A stretch of DNA of 8,772 bases, taken from the NCBI GenBank assembly GCA_035296965.1, contig DATGZX010000165.1, positions 1 through 8,772 on the forward strand, written 5' to 3'. Below, in pieces: positions 6,312 through 8,772 of the stretch (position 1 is its first letter; the number at the start of each line of letters is the position of its first letter). The translations under genes and the position numbers were made by a program. The notes beneath the pieces were generated by a model. It had not been told where the DNA came from. It made no database searches and worked only from the letters and a program-made list of their open reading frames with translations. The stretch is from DATGZX01 sp035296965. Lineage in GTDB: Bacteria > Planctomycetota > Planctomycetia > Gemmatales > Gemmataceae.

Positions 6312-6344
6312 AAAAAAAGCCCTGGGACTTTCAGGTCCCAGGGC
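6312..6344 (-). terminator. Intrinsic terminator in the leuA leader (attenuator)
   Basis: On the minus strand, GCCCTGGGAC (6344-6335) pairs perfectly with GTCCCAGGGC (6328-6319) across the loop CTGAAA. The 10-bp stem is followed at once by seven T (6318-6312), then A and TTT. This is a textbook intrinsic terminator placed 5' of its gene, about 20 bases before the leuA start codon. No gene ends just upstream on this strand, so it is best read as the 3:4 hairpin of an attenuator. Confidence 0.9.
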
Positions 6345-6391
6345 CGATATCAGCAAATTTTACTTCGACAGCTGACAGCGTACCTAAGACC
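6334..6391 (-). promoter_or_regulatory. Candidate antiterminator pairing of the leuA leader
   Basis: Minus-strand GGTCTTAGG (6391-6383) can pair with CCTGGGACC (6342-6334) over nine positions: seven Watson-Crick and two G-U pairs. The second segment is the left arm of the terminator, so the two structures exclude each other. The first segment contains the leader peptide's TAG stop. It can also pair, through GGTC(T), with GGACC at 6420-6416, which together with CCCCC-TAGC-GGGGG (6408-6395) forms an upstream hairpin over the Leu codons. Found by eye. Confidence 0.65.
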
Positions 6392-6446
6392 GATCCCCCG
6401 CTAGGGGGAAGAGAAGGTCCAGAAGGATGTCCGACCGGTACGCCAT
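6384..6446 (-). CDS. leuL: leuA leader peptide with clustered leucine codons
   Basis: This 20-residue ORF runs from ATG (6446-6444) to TAG (6386-6384). Its core, residues 7-15, reads ILLDLLFPL, with Leu codons CTT, CTG, CTT, CTC and CTA at residues 8, 9, 11, 12 and 15. Five Leu in 20 residues, all within eight codons, is the feature expected of a leucine-sensing leader. GGAG at 6455-6458 lies 8 bases upstream. The stop codon sits inside the candidate antiterminator segment, and the intrinsic terminator lies about 40 bases further on. A ribosome stalled for charged Leu-tRNA would cover the 5' arm of the first hairpin and free the antiterminator. A ribosome reaching the stop would block it and let the terminator form. 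The symbol is by analogy with proteobacterial leu leaders; sequence homology is not implied. Confidence 0.8.
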   Translation of the reverse strand: MAYRSDILLDLLFPLAGDRS

Positions 6447-6454
6447 GAGTCGTG

Positions 6455-6458
6455 CTCC
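6455..6458 (-). promoter_or_regulatory. Shine-Dalgarno of the leader peptide
   Basis: Minus-strand GGAG in the context TTTTGGAGCACG lies 8 bases before the leader ATG. It is the main support that this very short ORF is translated. Confidence 0.65.
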
Positions 6459-6473
6459 AAAACTAACACGAAT

Positions 6474-6502
6474 AGTGTAAGGTTAATGGCCAAAGAACGC
6501 AA
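6474..6502 (-). promoter_or_regulatory. Candidate promoter for the leuA leader
   Basis: On the minus strand, TTGCGT (6502-6497) and TACACT (6479-6474) are separated by 17 bases. The match to sigma70 consensus is three of six and four of six. The expected start near 6466-6468 would give about 20 bases of 5' UTR before the leader peptide and a leader of about 175 bases before leuA. The call is a motif match placed where a promoter is needed. Confidence 0.45.
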
Positions 6503-6512
6503 CGGTAGTTTC

Positions 6513-6568
6513 GTAGCTCAAGCTGGCAGCTTGAGCGCCTGCTGGCTCGAGCTGCCAGCTTGAGCTAC
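6513..6568. repeat. Large nested inverted repeat between leuA and the dehydrogenase
   Basis: A 24-base unit at 6513-6536 is repeated in inverse orientation at 6545-6568 with one mismatch (6549) and an 8-base spacer. Within the left unit GCTCAAGCT-GGC-AGCTTGAGC is itself a perfect 9-3-9 palindrome, and the right unit is nearly so. The whole can fold as one long hairpin or as two side by side. It ends 24 bases before the dehydrogenase start codon. The form suggests a dispersed repeat or MITE-like element. Confidence 0.75.
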
Positions 6569-6582
6569 TACCCGAGCTTGAT

Positions 6583-6590
6583 GGAGAAGG
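6583..6590 (+). promoter_or_regulatory. Shine-Dalgarno favouring the start at 6593
   Basis: GGAGAAGG lies just before the ATG at 6593; counted from GGAG the spacer is 6 bases. The in-frame ATG at 6581 and TTG at 6560 have no such site, and the TTG lies inside the inverted repeat. Confidence 0.65.
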
Positions 6591-6592
6591 CA

Positions 6593-7798
6593 ATGCGGAC
6601 CACCTGGACGTTTCATTCCGCGGGGCAGTTACTCTTCGGTTTTGGTGCGGCGGGACAGCTGGGGGACATCGCTCTGAGGCTGGGCGCCAAGCGCGTCTTC
6701 ATCGTCACCGACACTGTCCTGGTCAAGACCGGCCTGGCGGAGTACATTCGCAGTCCGCTCCAGGCGAACCGGATCGCCGTGGAGATCTTCAGCGGTGGCG
6801 AGCCGGAGCCCTCTTTTCGTGCGGCGGAGAGCTGCATTGAAAACGCCAGGCAATTTCGGCCGGACCTTCTCCTCGGCCTGGGCGGCGGCAGCAACATGGA
6901 CCTGGCGAAGGTCAGCGCCACCGTGCTTGCCCACGGCGGAACTGCAGGCGATTATGTCGGCGAGGATAAGGTGTCAGGACCCATTTTGCCGCTGATCTGC
7001 GTGCCGACCACGGCCGGCACCGGCTCGGAAGTCTCGGCTGCGGCGGTCCTTACCGACAGCGCGAACAAATTGAAGGTCGGCATTCTGAGCAATCACCTGC
7101 GTCCGCGCGTGGCTCTCGTCGACCCGGAGTTGACGCTCTCCTGTCCACCGAAGTTGACTGCCGACAGCGGCATTGACGCCCTGACGCATGCCATCGAGGC
7201 CTACACCGCCATCGACAATGAGATTTTTCCGCTGCCGGCCGGGGAGCGCAGCACGTACCAGGGCCGGCACCCGCTTGGCGACTGCTTCGCGGAGAAGGCG
7301 ATCTCTCTGATCGGCGCCAACCTGGCGCGCGCGGTGCAGCAAGGCAGCGATCGCGAGGCGCGCGCAGCAATGGCCCTGGGGGCAACGCTCGGAGGCCTGG
7401 CATTCTCCAACGTGGGGGTCGCCCTCGTGCATGCGCTCGAATATCCGGTGGGCGGTGCGACGCATTGTTCCCACGGCGCCGGTAATGGTCTGCTGCTGCC
7501 TTATGTCATGCGTTTCAATTTACCGGAGCGGCGCGGCGAATTTGCCACGATTGCCAGGCTCCTTGGTGAAGACGTTATGCATTTGTCCGAAGAGGAGGCC
7601 GCAGAGGCTGCAATTCGGGCCGTGGAGAAACTTCGGTCGCAAATTGGCATCCCCACGCGCTTGCTCGATCTGGGCGTGCAGGAAACGCAACTGCGCCAGT
7701 TGGCAGAAAAGGCCATGGGCATCAAGCGCATCCTGCGCGTCAACCCGCGACCGGTGACCGTCGACGATTGCGAAGCGATTTTGAAAGACGCTTACTAG
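6593..7798 (+). CDS. Iron-containing alcohol dehydrogenase (group III)
   Basis: This 401-residue protein belongs to the Fe-dependent alcohol dehydrogenase family, NAD(P)-linked oxidoreductases acting on alcohols, aldehydes or 2-hydroxy acids. The N-terminal dinucleotide domain has GLGGGSNMDLAK (95-106, the GGGSxxD nucleotide motif) and PTTAGTGSE (138-146). The metal ligands expected in the family are Asp195 and His199 (DSGIDALTH), His280 (ALVH) and His294 (THCSHG); the 14-residue gap between the last two matches the family. The segment YQGRHPLGD (222-230) recalls the branch containing hydroxyacid-oxoacid transhydrogenases, so the substrate may be a hydroxy acid rather than a simple alcohol; this is tentative. 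An ATG 12 bases upstream is possible, but GGAGAAGG supports 6593. No signal peptide is seen, so it is cytoplasmic. It is divergent from leuA and appears monocistronic. I cannot see a clear promoter. Confidence 0.9.
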   Translation: MRTTWTFHSAGQLLFGFGAAGQLGDIALRLGAKRVFIVTDTVLVKTGLAEYIRSPLQANRIAVEIFSGGEPEPSFRAAESCIENARQFRPDLLLGLGGGSNMDLAKVSATVLAHGGTAGDYVGEDKVSGPILPLICVPTTAGTGSEVSAAAVLTDSANKLKVGILSNHLRPRVALVDPELTLSCPPKLTADSGIDALTHAIEAYTAIDNEIFPLPAGERSTYQGRHPLGDCFAEKAISLIGANLARAVQQGSDREARAAMALGATLGGLAFSNVGVALVHALEYPVGGATHCSHGAGNGLLLPYVMRFNLPERRGEFATIARLLGEDVMHLSEEEAAEAAIRAVEKLRSQIGIPTRLLDLGVQETQLRQLAEKAMGIKRILRVNPRPVTVDDCEAILKDAY

Positions 7799-7835
7799 AC
7801 CGTTGATAGGTCTGTATTGTTTTATATGTTTTTCT
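7797..7835 (+). terminator. Weak terminator candidate after the dehydrogenase
   Basis: AGACC (7797-7801), overlapping the stop codon, pairs with GGTCT (7809-7813) across a 7-base loop. A T-rich stretch follows, with GTTTTAT and GTTTTTCTCTC. The stem is only 5 bp, so termination would be weak without help. Confidence 0.35.
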
Positions 7836-8580
7836 CTCGTTCGTCATTATTCCTCATTCCCAAACTCCCGTAGCGCCCTAGCATTGCGTCGCAAGCCGTA
7901 CGCCGGCCAATTCATGTCCAGTTCGCAGTCGCCGATGAACCAAGCCAGACGGCTTCGCTGGTCCCCGGCGATCGCACGCTTGCTGGAGGTGCGCAGGGCC
8001 CGTATGGATCAAACCTGGCGAGGTTGCTGTCTATCCGCGCTGTCGCAAATCCTGCGGATGCACGGTGTTTTGGAACGCGACAGAGAATGGTATAGTGGCA
8101 GCCGGGGCAGAAGATAACGGCACGTATAGACGGTGTAACTGATGCCGTATAATTCGCGGGTCCAGTTTCGCAGACAAAGAGCCTCGGTAGGTTTACCAGT
8201 TGGCTTGGCCGACTTCCGTCACAATTATCCATTACGACCATTGATTCATAACCACTGGAACAATCATGACACATACAATCCAGCCGATGTTCCGTTAATG
8301 GAGGCGATGCCCCCTTGGACGCAGAATAATGGTGGGATCGTCACGATTCAGAGGGCTGGGGTGTTATCCGAACTGCTGGCTGGCATCAGGTATTATGCTG
8401 CTATCCTTGAAAGCATCATTCCTCGCCAGCCGCGCATCATTAGACCAACCGCCGGGGGAGCAGTGATCTACGACCGTACAACGGACAGATTGTACTGCCA
8501 CTTTCAGCTGGCAACTTTCGCGTCGCAAGCCATTGGAATGTGAAGTTTTAGGCGCAGCTGAACGCCACTGATCGGAATAG
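7799..8580. other. Low-coding stretch before the insertion sequence
   Basis: About 780 bp hold no gene I can name. Base composition is visibly less GC-rich than leuA or the dehydrogenase, and codon-like structure is weak. The only longer candidate is the frame at 8142-8543. A possible -10 (TATAGT, 8091-8096) with TTGGAA 15 bases before it could serve that frame. The stretch could be decayed DNA next to an insertion sequence. Confidence 0.45.
8142..8543 (+). CDS. Hypothetical protein, uncertain
   Basis: This is a 133-codon frame from ATG to TGA. I do not recognise the product. The C-terminal half (GGAVIYDRTTDRLYCHF, residues 104-120) looks more protein-like than the first half, which is rich in Asn, His, Pro and Arg. 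No signal peptide, membrane segment or known motif is seen. The ATG has no clear Shine-Dalgarno; a shorter form from ATG 8299 or 8308 is possible, but GGAGG at 8301-8305 is too close to 8308. Use of TTA, AGA, CCA and AAT codons differs from leuA and the dehydrogenase, so this is either acquired DNA, a remnant or a chance frame. It lies immediately before the insertion sequence. Confidence 0.3.
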   Translation: MPYNSRVQFRRQRASVGLPVGLADFRHNYPLRPLIHNHWNNHDTYNPADVPLMEAMPPWTQNNGGIVTIQRAGVLSELLAGIRYYAAILESIIPRQPRIIRPTAGGAVIYDRTTDRLYCHFQLATFASQAIGM

Positions 8581-8624
8581 GACATCTCCAGGGGGACTTT
8601 CTGGAGTTCGCCCTTGGAGATGTC
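8581..8624 (+). promoter_or_regulatory. Hairpin at the insertion sequence end that covers the transposase Shine-Dalgarno
   Basis: GACATCTCCA (8581-8590) pairs perfectly with TGGAGATGTC (8615-8624). Four more pairs, one of them G-U, extend the stem inward to 14 bp with a 16-base loop. The transposase Shine-Dalgarno GGAG (8616-8619) lies within the right arm, 8 bases before the ATG. Transcripts entering from outside would fold and hide the site, a known way of limiting transposase translation in other insertion sequences. Confidence 0.55.
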
Positions 8625-8627
8625 ACC

Positions 8628-8772
8628 ATGAAAGACACTGTTAAGGTACGCCCGGTGCGCCCCTATGAAAAGATCAAGCTTCGCCGTTTGAAAAGGCAGA
8701 GGCGAAATACCGTGAACAGTCGTAACGCGCGCATCATCATGCTCGCGCTCGGCCAGCGACCGAATCGGGTCG
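8628..8772 (+). CDS. IS630-type transposase, N-terminal part, cut by the window edge
   Basis: The first 48 residues are visible: a basic N-terminus, then RPVRPYEKIKLRRLKRQ (8-24) and NSRNARIIMLALGQRPN (30-46). This is the pattern of the helix-turn-helix region that opens many IS630-family transposases and their stand-alone HTH partners, where a basic helix leads into an ARIIMLA-type helix. It would bind the element's terminal repeats. The catalytic DDE domain would lie beyond the window, so it is not known whether the gene is intact. Its Shine-Dalgarno GGAG (8616-8619) lies in the arm of a hairpin. Family assignment rests on memory of the N-terminal pattern only. Confidence 0.6.
   Translation, partial: MKDTVKVRPVRPYEKIKLRRLKRQRRNTVNSRNARIIMLALGQRPNRV

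Larger units (their letters stand above)
8580..8772 (+). mobile_element. Left end of a probable IS630-type insertion sequence (partial)
   Basis: The transposase start and the end hairpin suggest that the element begins close to 8580. A TA dinucleotide at 8578-8579 fits the TA target of IS630/Tc1 elements, but one TA is weak evidence. The right end and the partner terminal repeat lie outside the window, so the boundary is inferred. Confidence 0.45.

Noticed and set aside
6293..6480. T-box or leucine riboswitch upstream of leuA
   Set aside because: I see no T-box bulge-like sequence or specifier stem, whereas a ribosome-bound Leu-rich leader ORF explains the terminator well.
6974..7474. Open frame of 166 codons on the minus strand
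   Set aside because: It is antisense to the alcohol dehydrogenase and shows no recognisable features.
7912..8274. Minus-strand frame of 120 codons with several Cys pairs
   Set aside because: The Cys residues do not form a regular zinc-binding pattern, there is no ribosome site, and composition looks non-coding.
7886..8531. 12-bp direct repeat GCGTCGCAAGCC at 7886-7897 and 8520-8531, possible element boundaries or att sites
   Set aside because: A few 12-bp matches are expected by chance in a window of this size, and neither copy is next to another element-like feature that pairs with it.
1..8772. tRNA or rRNA genes
   Set aside because: No convincing TPsiC-like GGTTCRANTCC box with a matching acceptor stem, and no rRNA-like conserved stretch, was seen on either strand by eye.

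Overview
The window looks like chromosomal DNA from a planctomycete (phylum Planctomycetota; family not determinable here). The main evidence is two prepilin-like proteins with the GFTLIE N-terminus and C-terminal H-X9-DG motif (DUF1559 family), which are greatly expanded in planctomycetes. Each is followed by a small lipoprotein of a transthyretin/carboxypeptidase-regulatory type also common in that group. GC-rich coding sequence and several different dispersed-looking palindromes between genes fit the same picture.

Layout. Positions 1-482 hold no gene but carry two related GC-rich hairpin repeats and a short tandem repeat. Positions 483-2141 are a minus-strand pair (DUF1559 protein, then lipoprotein). 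Positions 2142-2801 are a divergent intergenic region with a candidate promoter, several palindromes and a doubtful 29-codon ORF. Positions 2802-4570 are the mirror-image plus-strand pair (DUF1559 protein, then lipoprotein), with a long 14-bp stem between the two genes. A strong 16-bp palindrome at 4650-4694 separates this pair from convergent leuA (4733-6292, minus), which encodes 2-isopropylmalate synthase, the committed step of leucine synthesis. Divergent from leuA, after a large nested inverted repeat, is an iron-containing alcohol dehydrogenase (6593-7798, plus). Positions 7799-8580 have little convincing coding content. The right edge (about 8580-8772) is the left end of a probable IS630-type insertion sequence, with the transposase cut by the window edge.

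The most interesting element is the leuA leader (about 6312-6502, minus strand). It has a candidate promoter, a 20-residue leader peptide with its own Shine-Dalgarno and five Leu codons within eight codons, a possible pause hairpin, a 9-bp candidate antiterminator that overlaps the leader stop codon, and a 10-bp intrinsic terminator with seven U just upstream of the leuA ribosome binding site. Together these form a coherent ribosome-mediated leucine attenuator. The pairings were worked out by eye and are untested.

Functionally, LeuA is likely controlled both by attenuation and by its C-terminal leucine-binding domain. The two DUF1559-lipoprotein pairs probably make envelope components of unknown role. 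The alcohol dehydrogenase has no obvious partner in the window.
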